DNA of 37,337 bases. It comes from Desulfovermiculus halophilus DSM 18834. Its GTDB lineage: Bacteria; Desulfobacterota; Desulfovibrionia; Desulfovibrionales; Desulfothermaceae. Positions 6,584-14,790 of this stretch are shown here, piece by piece. The stretch covers positions 1-37,337 of the forward strand of contig NZ_JIAK01000026.1 of NCBI RefSeq assembly GCF_000620765.1. The letters run 5' to 3'. The notes beneath the pieces are model-generated. The model did not search any database and had not been told where the DNA came from. It worked only from the letters and a program-made list of their open reading frames with translations. How positions within the stretch are numbered: position 1 is the first letter of the stretch; every line of letters begins with the position of its first letter. A program made the translations under genes and the position numbers.

Positions 6584-8763
6584 AGCGCGTTTACTATGCC
6601 GGACCCAAGTTCTCCGCAGGCCGACTGCTCACCCCGACCGGTGAGGAAGTCCAGTTCGCGGGCAATTTGTTCGCCCGGGAAAATCAGCCTGTGGTCCTGC
6701 TCGGGTCGTGGGCCACCCATCCCAAATACGGCCGTCAGTTCAAGGTCGACGGGATGGAGCACGACCTCGAACTCGATCCGGAGGGGCTGATCCACTATCT
6801 GGCCAACCATCCGGAGATCAAGGGCATTGGTCCGGCCAAGGCCAGATTGATCGTCGAGAGTTTCGGCGACGCCTTTGAAGAAACCCTTCTGAACGACCCC
6901 GAGCGCATCGCGCTCAAAGCTCGGCTGCCCCTGGAGGCGGCCAAGCGGCTGCGTGACGAATGGTTGAAGAACCGCAGCGTCAACGCCGTCATGGCCTGGC
7001 TGTCGGCATTCGGTCTGACCCATCATCAGGTCACCACCCTGGTAGAAAGGCTCGGCGGCAACTGCCTCGATATCCTGAAGGAAGACCCGTACATCCTCAT
7101 TCGGGAGATCCGGGGATTCGGCTTCAAGAAGGTCGACAAGATCGCCCGCAAGCTGGGCACCCCCAAGGACCACACCCCTCGTATCCGCGCTGGGTTAAAT
7201 TTCTGCGTCCGTGAAGCCCTGGACAATGGTCACTGCTGGATCGAATACGAGGATCTGGTGGATCAGGCCAACCTGCTGCTGGTCATGGATGCCTTGGACA
7301 GCCGGGTCCGTATCGAGAGCGCCCTCGACGCGCTCATCGAAGAACAGGCGCTTTCCTGCGATTCCCACGGCGGACGTTTCGTGGTCGCTCTGCCGGAGAT
7401 CGTCCGCATGGAGCGGGAGCTGGCCTCGTTGTTCGGCCAGGCCGAAACACCCAACCCGCATTTCCAGTCCGTCAAGAAGCTCGATGCCCTGATTCGGCGC
7501 TGCGCGGCGACGCTGAACGAGAAGCAGCTCGAAGCGGTGCACTCGGCCCTCCACCACAGCATCAGCCTGATTTCGGGTGGAGCCGGTTCGGGCAAGAGCT
7601 ACACCATTTCGGTCATCAACACTATCTGCGAGGAGAGCGACCTGGAGGTCGTGCTCGCCGCGCCGACCGGTAAGGCCGCCAAGCGCCTGGAGGAAGTCAG
7701 CGGTAGCAGCGGCACCACCATCCACCGTCTGCTCGGCTATGACGGCAAGGGTTTCTCGCGTAGCAAGGAGAACCCCATCGATGCCGATGTCCTGGTGGTC
7801 GACGAGTTTTCGATGGTCGATGTGCCCCTGGCATGGCACTTGTTCGAGGCGGTCGATCTGTCGCGGACCACGGTGCTGCTGGTCGGCGATCACAACCAAC
7901 TTCCGCCGGTGGGACCCGGAAACATCCTACGCGATCTGATCCAGACACGCGCCATCCCCACAGTCATCCTCGACAAGGTCGTGCGTCAGGCGGGCGTCCT
8001 CAAGGAGAACTGCACCGCCGTTCTCAAGGGCGAGGTGCGCAAGACCAGCGAGGCGTCGGTGGGCGGATGCCGGGATTGGTATCTGGTGGATCAGTTCACC
8101 GACCCGATGGCGGCACGCTCGTTCCTGCTGGAGTTGTTTCAGGAGCGGCTCGACGCCCTGGGTTTCGACATCATCAAGGACGTGCAGGTGCTGACGCCGA
8201 CCCACAAGGGACCGCTCGGCACCAAGGAATTGAACGAGGAACTGCAGCGGCTCATCCAGCGCAAACTCTGGAACACCGAAGTGCCGCCGGTCGCTATGGG
8301 CCGCCGCGCTCCGTTTCTCAAGCACGACAAGGTCATCCAGACCCGGAACAATTACGACCTGAATGTGATGAACGGTGCCATCGGCCATGTGGTCGATGTC
8401 CTCGCGAACGGCACCCTGGTCATCGACTTCGACGGCATGCCGGTGGAGATGGAAAAGGGTTCGCCCGACCTGCAGGATCTGCAGCTCGCCTATGCGCTCA
8501 CCATCCACAAAACCCAGGGTTCCGAATTCCCCTGCGCCGTGGTGGTGGTCCACAAGGCACATTCCTTCATGCACCACCGCAATCTGCTCTACACCGGGGT
8601 GACTCGTGCCCGGCGCACCGCCATTGTCCTGGGTGACCATTGGGGCATCCAGAACTGCGCCAAGCGTTGCCAGGTGGATGACCGCCGGACCTTTATGCCC
8701 CTGTTCCTGGACGCCGCCCAACACGCGGAAGCCGATTTCGCCCGTGTCGCGGAGGCCGAATGA
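6535..8763 (+). CDS. RecD2-like SF1B DNA helicase
   Basis: The 742-residue protein matches RecD2/RecD-TraA helicases. The N-terminal OB-like and helix-hairpin-helix region includes IKGIGPAKARLIVESFG (about residues 94-110). Walker A is GGAGSGKSYT with Lys354, Walker B is VVDEFSM with Asp423-Glu424, followed by VGDHNQLPPVGPG, and the C-terminal motifs are LTIHKTQGSEF and YTGVTRAR. It translocates 5' to 3' on single strands. The ATG at 6535 is chosen because GGAGG lies 10 bases upstream; the longer open frame reads through the overlapping nuclease gene. It shares an ATGA overlap with the primase-helicase gene, suggesting coupled translation and a joint role in phage DNA replication or recombination. 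Confidence 0.9.
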   Translation: MPKRNESNPARLRGRIERVYYAGPKFSAGRLLTPTGEEVQFAGNLFARENQPVVLLGSWATHPKYGRQFKVDGMEHDLELDPEGLIHYLANHPEIKGIGPAKARLIVESFGDAFEETLLNDPERIALKARLPLEAAKRLRDEWLKNRSVNAVMAWLSAFGLTHHQVTTLVERLGGNCLDILKEDPYILIREIRGFGFKKVDKIARKLGTPKDHTPRIRAGLNFCVREALDNGHCWIEYEDLVDQANLLLVMDALDSRVRIESALDALIEEQALSCDSHGGRFVVALPEIVRMERELASLFGQAETPNPHFQSVKKLDALIRRCAATLNEKQLEAVHSALHHSISLISGGAGSGKSYTISVINTICEESDLEVVLAAPTGKAAKRLEEVSGSSGTTIHRLLGYDGKGFSRSKENPIDADVLVVDEFSMVDVPLAWHLFEAVDLSRTTVLLVGDHNQLPPVGPGNILRDLIQTRAIPTVILDKVVRQAGVLKENCTAVLKGEVRKTSEASVGGCRDWYLVDQFTDPMAARSFLLELFQERLDALGFDIIKDVQVLTPTHKGPLGTKELNEELQRLIQRKLWNTEVPPVAMGRRAPFLKHDKVIQTRNNYDLNVMNGAIGHVVDVLANGTLVIDFDGMPVEMEKGSPDLQDLQLAYALTIHKTQGSEFPCAVVVVHKAHSFMHHRNLLYTGVTRARRTAIVLGDHWGIQNCAKRCQVDDRRTFMPLFLDAAQHAEADFARVAEAE

Positions 8764-11700
8764 GTATGGGCGGAACGGATAACGTCAGGGAGTATTACCG
8801 GCTCGTCACCGAAATGGACATCGGTGACGTGGCCCGGGAACTCCTGCCGGGACGGATCACCCAGGAGACCGGCCAGCGCTTGATGTGCGACTGCCCCAAC
8901 CATCAGAGCCAGTCACGCCTGTCGCTGCACGTGATGCTCGACAAGCAGGGCTGGTACTGCTTCGGCTGCGGAGTCGGCGGTGATGTGCTGCAGCTCGTGG
9001 AGTTCATTCAGACGGGCTCGGTCACCGCCGGGCAATCCGGCCCGATGCCGGACAGCCACCGCCAGGCCCGGGACTATCTCGCCAAAAAGGCGGGCTTGCC
9101 GCCGCTGTCGCGCTATGGCCTCAGCCAGGAGCGTCTGGCCCAGACAGAGGCCGACCGCGCCTTCGAACTGCGGGTCAAGGACGCGCTGACCTCGCTGGCC
9201 AGGCTTTACCACGCCAGACTCAAGGAGTCTCCGGAGGTCCTCGACTGGCTGAAATCCAAATACGCCCTGAGCGAGGAGACCATCGACGATCTCCTGATCG
9301 GCTACGCGGACAACGCGTCCGGCGCGGTCGCCCAACTGACCGGGGGTGAGGACGGTTTTTCCAAGCGGGAGCTCGCCGCCACCGGCGCTTTCCGTCCCAC
9401 CAGCCAGGACGGCCTGACGCCATTTTTCGAGCGCCGCATCATCTTTCCCTACTGGAGCCGTGGCCGGGTAGTGTTCATGATCGGCCGCAAGACGCCGTGG
9501 ACCCCGGACGTGGGCTGGGAGCAAGGGAAATACAAGAAACTGCCGGTTCATGACGAGCACCAGCGGCCCTACGTCGCCGACTTCATCAACAACGCGCTGC
9601 TGTTCAACGAGGACTGTCTGCTGGCCCGGCCCGGCAAGGTGATCATCACCGAGGGGGTGACCGATTGCCTGGCGCTGATGCAACTGGGCCTGCCCACCGT
9701 GTCGCCGGTCACCGTCCGCATCCGGGCCGCCGATTGGGAGCGCCTGATCCCCAAGCTGCGCGGCGTCGAAACCGTATACATCTGCCAGGACAACGAACTC
9801 TCCCAGGCCGGTCTCAAAGGGGCGCTGCAAACCGCCCGCACCCTGGCCGAACACAAGATCGACACCCGCCTGGTGACGCTGCCTCTGTCGGAGACACAGA
9901 TCTCGGCCCGGCAGGAGCTGACCGAACGGTTCAGCCTGACGGCGAGCGTGGGGCCGAAGGAGCTGGCCAAGCTGCTGGCGGGGCGTTCCGCTCAGGAAAT
10001 TCAGGCGGCCGAGACGCTTCTCGCCACCGCCAAGATCGACGTCAACGATTACATTGCCGCCGGGCATACCCGGGAGGATTTCGAACGTCTACTCGCCGAG
10101 GCCAGCACGCCCATCGAGTTCGGCGTGCGCTCGCTGCCCGAGGGCGCTGAAGAGGAGGAACGCAACCGCCTGCTCGAACCGATCCTGGGGGAGATTTCCG
10201 AGCAGTCGCCGCTGGAACAGTCCCGCCTGCTGAAGCTGGTGCAGGAGCGCATCGGCGGTGGCGTTTCGATGGCCACCCTGAAGGAACAAATCCGCGCCAT
10301 CCAGAAGGACCGAAAGGTCGAGTTCCGCAACGAAAAGAAAAAGGCCAAGCGGATGTCCGGCGCGATGCCCGGATCATGCCGCGCCCGGGTTGACGAGGTG
10401 CTGATCGACACGGAACTGGAGAACGGCGCTCCCGACTACACCCTGACCGCCGAGGCCGCCTACGACTGGTTCACCGCCAACGGTGCCCAGTTCTTTCACA
10501 CCCTGCAGGGCGAGCCGTTCATGTATTTCGACAACGCCATCTACTGGATGGATTCACCGGACCGGGGCCGCAAACGCCATTACGCGGCCATGCTCTACAA
10601 ACACACGGGCATGGTGCCGACCACGGGCGGCGGACGGACATTTTTCGAGGTACTGCCCAGCCTGGCCATGATCCGTGGCCAGGTGCGCGACCATTTTTCC
10701 TGGCTGCACACGGATGTGGCCTCATACACCGTCTATTTCAACCTGAACAATCCGGAGCACGAGATCGCCAAGATCACCCCGGACGAAATTCAGATCATGA
10801 AGAACGGCGGCAACGAGGACGGCATCATTCTGGACGGCTCGCGCAAGATGAAGCCGCTGAAATTCCTGCCCGACGCCGACCTCGAAGAGGCGGACCGGCT
10901 CCTGGTCGATCTGCTGGTGGGCAACATGACCTGCCCGCAAGGAGATCGCTTTCTCATCCTTTCCTGGCTCTCCTGTTTCCTGCTGATCGACTTCGCCGGG
11001 ACGCGGCCCATGACCCGCTTCGAGGGTTCGGCCGGATCAGGCAAGACCACCGCCAGCAAGATCACGTCGACGCTGCTTTACGGCGAGCCCCAGCACAAGA
11101 AGGCCACCGACGCCGCGAACTACACCGACGGCTCGCAGAACCCGCTCATCGTCCTCGACAACATCGAGGCCAAGCAGATGACCGAGGATCTGACCACCTT
11201 CATGCTGACCAGCATCACCGGCATCGCCAAGGAGAAACGCAAGAGCGGCACCGACAGCGAGACCATCACCGAGCGGACCAAGTGCCTGCTGAACACCACC
11301 GGCATCGAGCCGCTGTGCGGGGAGCTTTCGGAGATCCTGTCGAGGTCCTTCGTCATCAACTTCGACCTCGCCAACCAGGCCAGCGACTGCTTTCTGGAAT
11401 CGGAGGTCATCTCCGCCATCCAGCAGAACCGGGATCTGATCATCTCGGCCATCATGAAGCGGACCAGCCATGTGCTGGCGATGATCCGGGACGGAGCCCA
11501 GAAGCAGGTCATGCGCCTGCTGCACCGAACCATGCCGACCCATGGCAAGCGCCGGTGCAACGATTATCTGAGCCTGATGTACCTGATGATGCTGGCCGGG
11601 TCCGAGGAACACGAAGTGACCACCGGACTCGAGGAGCTGAGCCCGCTGTTCATCGAGCAGATCCATTCTATCAACGACACCAGTCAGGAGATGGCGCGGG

Positions 11701-12074
11701 AGTCGAACCCCATTGCCACGGCGCTGGCGTCGCTTTTCCATGCCTACCGGAACGCGGTGGAGCTGGACGAGAAGGCCCGCTACGGCGAGGACGACCGGGC
11801 AAACCACGTGGTGGGGTTCATCGAACGCTACCAGGTGAGGTTCGAGAACGAGAACACCATGGAGCCGGTATCGGCGGGACGGCTGCTCGCGGCGCTGCGC
11901 AGGGTCGGCCGGGAATTCAACCTCGAGTTCGAATACAAGAAGCCCGCCCAGCTCGGTCGGCGCATCAGCAACGACCTGGACGTCATCCGGGACGCCGGGT
12001 TCGACATCGACCGGCATCGCAATGCCCACACCAAGAACTTCGAGTATTGGATCAGCGCGAACAGGTGGAAATGA
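8760..12074 (+). CDS. Phage primase-helicase fusion (CHC2 zinc finger, Toprim, ATPase)
   Basis: The 1104-residue protein combines a DnaG-type primase with a C-terminal ATPase. A CHC2-like zinc ribbon is visible at Cys43/Cys45-PNH48 and Cys67-FGCG (Cys70). A Toprim domain follows, with ITEGVTDCLAL (Glu298, Asp302) and CQDNELSQAG (Asp344). After a linker with coil character, an ATPase domain has Walker A EGSAGSGKTT (Lys762) and the Walker B-like strand LIVLDNIE, as in SF3/AAA+-type replicative helicases fused to phage primases. It primes and unwinds at the phage origin. Its place directly upstream of the iteron-like array at 12817-13165 supports that array as the origin. It ends 15 bases before a convergent toxin gene. 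Confidence 0.9.
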   Translation: MSMGGTDNVREYYRLVTEMDIGDVARELLPGRITQETGQRLMCDCPNHQSQSRLSLHVMLDKQGWYCFGCGVGGDVLQLVEFIQTGSVTAGQSGPMPDSHRQARDYLAKKAGLPPLSRYGLSQERLAQTEADRAFELRVKDALTSLARLYHARLKESPEVLDWLKSKYALSEETIDDLLIGYADNASGAVAQLTGGEDGFSKRELAATGAFRPTSQDGLTPFFERRIIFPYWSRGRVVFMIGRKTPWTPDVGWEQGKYKKLPVHDEHQRPYVADFINNALLFNEDCLLARPGKVIITEGVTDCLALMQLGLPTVSPVTVRIRAADWERLIPKLRGVETVYICQDNELSQAGLKGALQTARTLAEHKIDTRLVTLPLSETQISARQELTERFSLTASVGPKELAKLLAGRSAQEIQAAETLLATAKIDVNDYIAAGHTREDFERLLAEASTPIEFGVRSLPEGAEEEERNRLLEPILGEISEQSPLEQSRLLKLVQERIGGGVSMATLKEQIRAIQKDRKVEFRNEKKKAKRMSGAMPGSCRARVDEVLIDTELENGAPDYTLTAEAAYDWFTANGAQFFHTLQGEPFMYFDNAIYWMDSPDRGRKRHYAAMLYKHTGMVPTTGGGRTFFEVLPSLAMIRGQVRDHFSWLHTDVASYTVYFNLNNPEHEIAKITPDEIQIMKNGGNEDGIILDGSRKMKPLKFLPDADLEEADRLLVDLLVGNMTCPQGDRFLILSWLSCFLLIDFAGTRPMTRFEGSAGSGKTTASKITSTLLYGEPQHKKATDAANYTDGSQNPLIVLDNIEAKQMTEDLTTFMLTSITGIAKEKRKSGTDSETITERTKCLLNTTGIEPLCGELSEILSRSFVINFDLANQASDCFLESEVISAIQQNRDLIISAIMKRTSHVLAMIRDGAQKQVMRLLHRTMPTHGKRRCNDYLSLMYLMMLAGSEEHEVTTGLEELSPLFIEQIHSINDTSQEMARESNPIATALASLFHAYRNAVELDEKARYGEDDRANHVVGFIERYQVRFENENTMEPVSAGRLLAALRRVGREFNLEFEYKKPAQLGRRISNDLDVIRDAGFDIDRHRNAHTKNFEYWISANRWK

Positions 12075-12089
12075 AGGAAAACTGGAGAG

Positions 12090-12416
12090 TTATGCCTGTA
12101 ATAGACGACGTTGTAGCAAGGTCTGCATATCACGGCGGCCGTCGGCAATCACCATGACATAGACATTTTCGGCCATGACTCGATAGATGATGCGGTAGGG
12201 TTTGAAAAATATCTCACGGTACTCGCGAAGCCCGATGGTCAGCAGTTCTTTTGGATAGGCTCCTCGCTCCGGGTTCTCGGAGAGGCTCGAAAAGGCTTTC
12301 TCTATTTGATCGAGAACGTAATCCGCTTTTCCCGGCGCGTCGTGGGATGCAATGTAGTCGTACAACTCCTCCAAATCCCGTGACGCATCGTCGGTCAGAA
12401 ATATCTGGAAGGTCAT
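12090..12416 (-). CDS. ParE/RelE-family toxin
   Basis: The 108-residue protein has the ParE/RelE fold signature: FLTDDASRDLEELYDYI at the start, then NPERGAYPKELLTIGLREYREI, and the strand pair PYRIIYRVMAENVYVMVIADGRRD. ParE members poison DNA gyrase and RelE members cleave mRNA at ribosomes; the sequence alone favours the ParE-like side but does not settle it. It lies on the strand opposite to the phage replication genes, overlaps the antitoxin stop by a base, and is transcribed after it. It probably serves to stabilise the prophage. Confidence 0.85.
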   Translation of the reverse strand: MTFQIFLTDDASRDLEELYDYIASHDAPGKADYVLDQIEKAFSSLSENPERGAYPKELLTIGLREYREIFFKPYRIIYRVMAENVYVMVIADGRRDMQTLLQRRLLQA

Positions 12417-12691
12417 CAGCGACTCTTGCTCCGGTCTCGAAGCCGCTGAACGACATCACCGGCGGGCTGGACCTTGCCTTCCTCGACCTGACGCGAGCCG
12501 AGTGCGAGAATCTTCAGAAGGGCCATGGTCTCCTGGGTTTGCTCATAGCTTTCGATGTCCTGCATCACGACCTTAGCTTCGCCATTCTGGGTGATGACCA
12601 GGGGTTCGCCTTGCCCCGACAGGTTACGCACGATTTCTGCGGCATGGGCCTTCAGGTAACTGATCGGTTTGATCTGACTCGATAGTTTCAT
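12416..12691 (-). CDS. Phd/YefM-family antitoxin
   Basis: The 91-residue protein begins MKLSSQIKPISYLKAHAAEI, the typical Phd/YefM N-terminal DNA-binding fold, with VITQNGEAKVVMQDIESYE around residues 33-51. The C-terminal part is charged and would wrap the toxin. The second of two close ATG codons (12689-12691) is preferred because AAGGAGG lies at the right distance; the upstream ATG sits next to the Shine-Dalgarno sequence. Antitoxins of this family repress their own operon, and a promoter with an overlapping inverted repeat lies directly upstream. Confidence 0.85.
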   Translation of the reverse strand: MKLSSQIKPISYLKAHAAEIVRNLSGQGEPLVITQNGEAKVVMQDIESYEQTQETMALLKILALGSRQVEEGKVQPAGDVVQRLRDRSKSR

Positions 12692-12710
12692 AACCATCCT
12701 CCTTTCATGA

Positions 12711-12743
12711 CCAAATATAGTCCGAAAACAGGTCAACTGTCAA
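12711..12743 (-). promoter_or_regulatory. Sigma70-type promoter of the toxin-antitoxin operon
   Basis: On the minus strand a TTGACA -35 box (12738-12743) and a TATATT -10 box (12714-12719) are separated by 18 bases. Inverted half-sites TGACC and GGTCA overlap the promoter, a likely antitoxin operator. The box match is good; operator function is inferred. Confidence 0.65.
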
Positions 12744-12789
12744 TCTGAAACGCCACGGGCAGTCCCAGTTGGGAACCGGAAAATCATTC

Positions 12790-12817
12790 AGGACGCTCTC
12801 GGGCGTCCTTTATTTTT
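12790..12817 (+). terminator. Intrinsic terminator beyond the toxin-antitoxin locus
   Basis: AGGACGC (12790-12796) pairs with GCGTCCT (12803-12809) across a seven-base loop, followed by a T-rich tail to 12817. It would stop + strand read-through from the replication operon before the iteron region. The opposite strand has no T-run. Confidence 0.7.
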
Positions 12818-13165
12818 GCGGTGGTGCGGTGGATGGCTGAAGCCTTTGCGGTGGATAACCACCGCACGCCAAACCCTTGCCAGATAAGGCTTTCATGCCT
12901 TTTGCGGTGGTTGCGGTGGTAAATCCAGAGGTCTTACCCCCTATGGGTAAAATTTTTTCAAAGTCACCCTCCGACAACAGGGCGACGTAAAAAAAGGTTC
13001 CAGCGCGAGAGACGTTCCCCAATTACCACCGCAACCACCGCACTCTCTCCTCTCTTTCTTTATAAATATCTAAAAACAAAGAACTAATAACCTCAAACAA
13101 GCTGCGGTGGGAAGGTGAAATTTACCACCGCACTACCACCGCAACCACCGCAGATATCCACCGCA
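12817..13165. repeat. TGCGGTGG iteron-like array, candidate replication origin
   Basis: The 8-mer TGCGGTGG or its complement CCACCGCA occurs 13 times here. Forward copies start at 12817, 12825, 12847, 12903, 12912 and 13103; reverse copies start at 12859, 13026, 13035, 13125, 13136, 13145 and 13158. Several pairs are 9 bp apart, and 12847-12866 forms a clean palindrome with a four-base centre. Two more reverse copies lie inside the next gene. A pyrimidine/AT-rich tract (about 13043-13095) in the middle could be an unwinding element. Clustered short repeats next to a primase-helicase gene are typical of phage or plasmid origins. The whole stretch 12737-13335 contains no gene that I can support. 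Operator sites for a repressor are the main alternative. Confidence 0.7.
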
Positions 13166-13202
13166 GAGTCTGCCGGTTTTTCGAAAAACGTTTAGAGACC
13201 TC

Positions 13203-13250
13203 AAAAAACAGTTACAAAACGGCCTCTCGCTAAAAAAACGATTACAAACG
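13203..13250 (+). repeat. AT-rich direct repeat pair beside the iterons
   Basis: AAAAAACAGTTACAAAAC (13203-13220) and AAAAAACGATTACAAACG (about 13233-13250) are near-identical copies about 30 bp apart in an A-rich stretch. AT-rich repeats flanking iterons are typical of melting regions in origins. They also lie just upstream of the second 36-bp element and could instead be upstream promoter elements. Confidence 0.45.
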
Positions 13251-13261
13251 AAAGCATCGGT

Positions 13262-13297
13262 CTGCCGTCACCTGGCCATGGGCTCCGGTAAGTAACG
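13262..13297 (+). promoter_or_regulatory. 36-bp repeated element, copy 2 (most diverged left half)
   Basis: The invariant TCCGGTAAGTAA is at 13284-13295. The left half reads CTGCCGTCACCT, keeping CCG-C-C at the same positions as the other copies but not the full CTCCGAC. An ACGGG/CCCGT dyad follows in the leader. The next start codon is 39 bases downstream of the element. Confidence 0.6.
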
Positions 13298-13335
13298 GGA
13301 AAAGCGATTAACCCGTATTTCTGGAGCCTGAAGCC

Positions 13336-14106
13336 ATGAGCCTTCTGAAAACCATGATCAAGCACACCGCCGGTGGGCGGGAAGCCTCGGCAGGGTGTGA
13401 AACCCCATCATTACCACCGCAACCACCGCAGCCCGCCATCTATGTTTCCACCGGACTCGACGTCCACGAGATCGAAGACGCACGCGACTGGCCTGAAGAT
13501 AGGGAGATCGACGGCACGCTGTGTCGCCGTCTGTCGCCTGAATACTTTGCCTGGCTACGTTCCCGCATGGTCACCGCCCAAACCGCGCACAAGGCCGGAA
13601 AGCTCCCCGAGGATGCCTGGAATACGCTGCGGCAGCGATTCAACGCCATGCAGGAACTGTCCATCCGGGAGTTCGGCAAGGAACACTTGCAGGAGGTCCT
13701 GCAGTCCTTTTCCCCGAAGAACTACCAGCCACCCGCGCTTCGTCCCGAGTCCCAGAAGAAACCCGTCGAAGTTCCAAGAAAGGACTGGATTTATCCCGGG
13801 AACCAAGCTTGGAAATGTAAGCAGCCGGTGACTTCCCAGGCTGTCGCCAAGGTCGACGCCATCCGTGAGGAGGCCATGGCCAAGGGCTGGTCCGAGGCAC
13901 GCCTCTTTCAGAACCAGGGCCGATTCCGGTTTCCCTGCGGCGAGGACTACGGCCTGGTCTGTTTCGTCGATGGCGATCAGGAGATTGGCGAGGTCACCGA
14001 GCGTTCTATCGAAATTATCCACGGGCCGAAGTCCGGGCGTCCCAGCACGCTGCGGTTCTACAACCCGGACGTGCCGCAGCCGTGGATGAAGAAAGTGGAG
14101 GATTGA
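13336..14106 (+). CDS. Replication-region protein of unknown function carrying two iterons
   Basis: A 256-residue protein with GGAG 9 bases before the ATG. Its N-terminal tail contains the low-complexity stretch PPQPPQPA, which is encoded by two more CCACCGCA repeats (13414-13421 and 13423-13430), so the iteron array runs into the gene. The middle (about residues 65-130) is helical with LSPEYFAWLRSRM and NAMQELSIREFG; the C-terminal part has AKGWSEARLFQNQGRFRFPCG and GPKSGRPSTLRFYNPD. I do not recognise the family. Its place between the origin candidate and an HTH gene suggests a replication or regulatory role, but no catalytic motif is visible. Confidence 0.7.
   Translation: MSLLKTMIKHTAGGREASAGCETPSLPPQPPQPAIYVSTGLDVHEIEDARDWPEDREIDGTLCRRLSPEYFAWLRSRMVTAQTAHKAGKLPEDAWNTLRQRFNAMQELSIREFGKEHLQEVLQSFSPKNYQPPALRPESQKKPVEVPRKDWIYPGNQAWKCKQPVTSQAVAKVDAIREEAMAKGWSEARLFQNQGRFRFPCGEDYGLVCFVDGDQEIGEVTERSIEIIHGPKSGRPSTLRFYNPDVPQPWMKKVED
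13414..13430. repeat. Two intragenic CCACCGCA repeats
   Basis: Two tandem copies 9 bp apart match the upstream array exactly and encode a Pro/Gln stretch. They suggest that the origin or operator region extends into the coding sequence. Confidence 0.7.
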
Positions 14107-14109
14107 GCC

Positions 14110-14790
14110 GTGAAGAAAAAGAAGCGCTACGCCAACGCCAAGGATGTCCTGCCCGAGGAACTCTTCAAGCAGATCCAGAAGCACTACACCGGAATTCTCT
14201 GGGTTCCTGCACCGAGCCGCTTCTACCAGGAACGCCGCGACCTAGTGCTTGCCCTTCATCTGCAGGGGATCAGCAGCCAGGAGATCTCCAACCTCGCCGG
14301 AGTGACTACCCGCCGCGTCAACCAGATCATCGCCGCCGAACGAAAAAAATGCCGGGAGCAGTTTTTCGCGCAAGCCCCGGAGGGGGTGAGGCGCATGGAA
14401 GCGCCGAACAAAACAGGAGCAGCCGAGGCCGCTCCCATCGTCGGGTCCGGAAGGATCAAAGGCGTTCGAGGGCTTCCTCGAGCTGACCGTCCACGAGGTG
14501 GGTGTAGATCTGGGTGGTGGACACGTCCCGGTGCCCCAAGGCCCGCTGCACCACGAGCAGGTCATTGGTCGCGCCGTAGAGGTGGGTGGCGAAGGTATGC
14601 CGCAGCCCGTGCGGCGTCAGTTCCTTTTCGATCCCGGCCTTCCGCAGCCAGTGGGCGAGCCGGTTGGCGATCTGACGCTGGCAGAGTCTGCTGTCCCGGT
14701 TCGACAGGAACAGGGCTTCCATTTCCGGGCGGCCGCGTCGACGGCGCTCGGCCAGGTAGCGGCGTAGCAATGTGCGGAGGTCAGTCTTGA
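14110..14790 (+). CDS. Mor/CD3324-like helix-turn-helix protein with antisense tail
   Basis: The first 110 residues look genuine: AKDVLPEELFKQIQKHYTG (about 10-28), a VPAPSRFYQERRDLVLALH segment, and an HTH ISSQEISNLAGVTTRRVNQI (about 55-74). This layout matches the Mor/CD3324 family of small phage DNA-binding activators. It follows the preceding gene by 3 bases. From about residue 116 the frame runs antisense through the 3' third of the recombinase gene and becomes Arg/Gly/Pro-rich shadow sequence, overlapping it by 335 bp. The original 3' end was probably lost when the recombinase block arrived. A shorter functional protein, or none, may be made. Confidence 0.6.
   Translation: MKKKKRYANAKDVLPEELFKQIQKHYTGILWVPAPSRFYQERRDLVLALHLQGISSQEISNLAGVTTRRVNQIIAAERKKCREQFFAQAPEGVRRMEAPNKTGAAEAAPIVGSGRIKGVRGLPRADRPRGGCRSGWWTRPGAPRPAAPRAGHWSRRRGGWRRYAAARAASVPFRSRPSAASGRAGWRSDAGRVCCPGSTGTGLPFPGGRVDGARPGSGVAMCGGQS

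Noticed and set aside
12817..13165. Possible CRISPR array because of spaced short repeats.
   Set aside because: The repeat unit is 8-9 bp, occurs in both orientations and has irregular spacing; no cas genes are present.
13262..13320. Similarity of TCCGGTAAGTAACGGG to the 3' part of the c-di-GMP-I (GEMM) riboswitch.
   Set aside because: The conserved 5' half of GEMM (ACGCAAAGC-like core and receptor) is missing in all five copies, and copy 5 has only 22 bases before its start codon.
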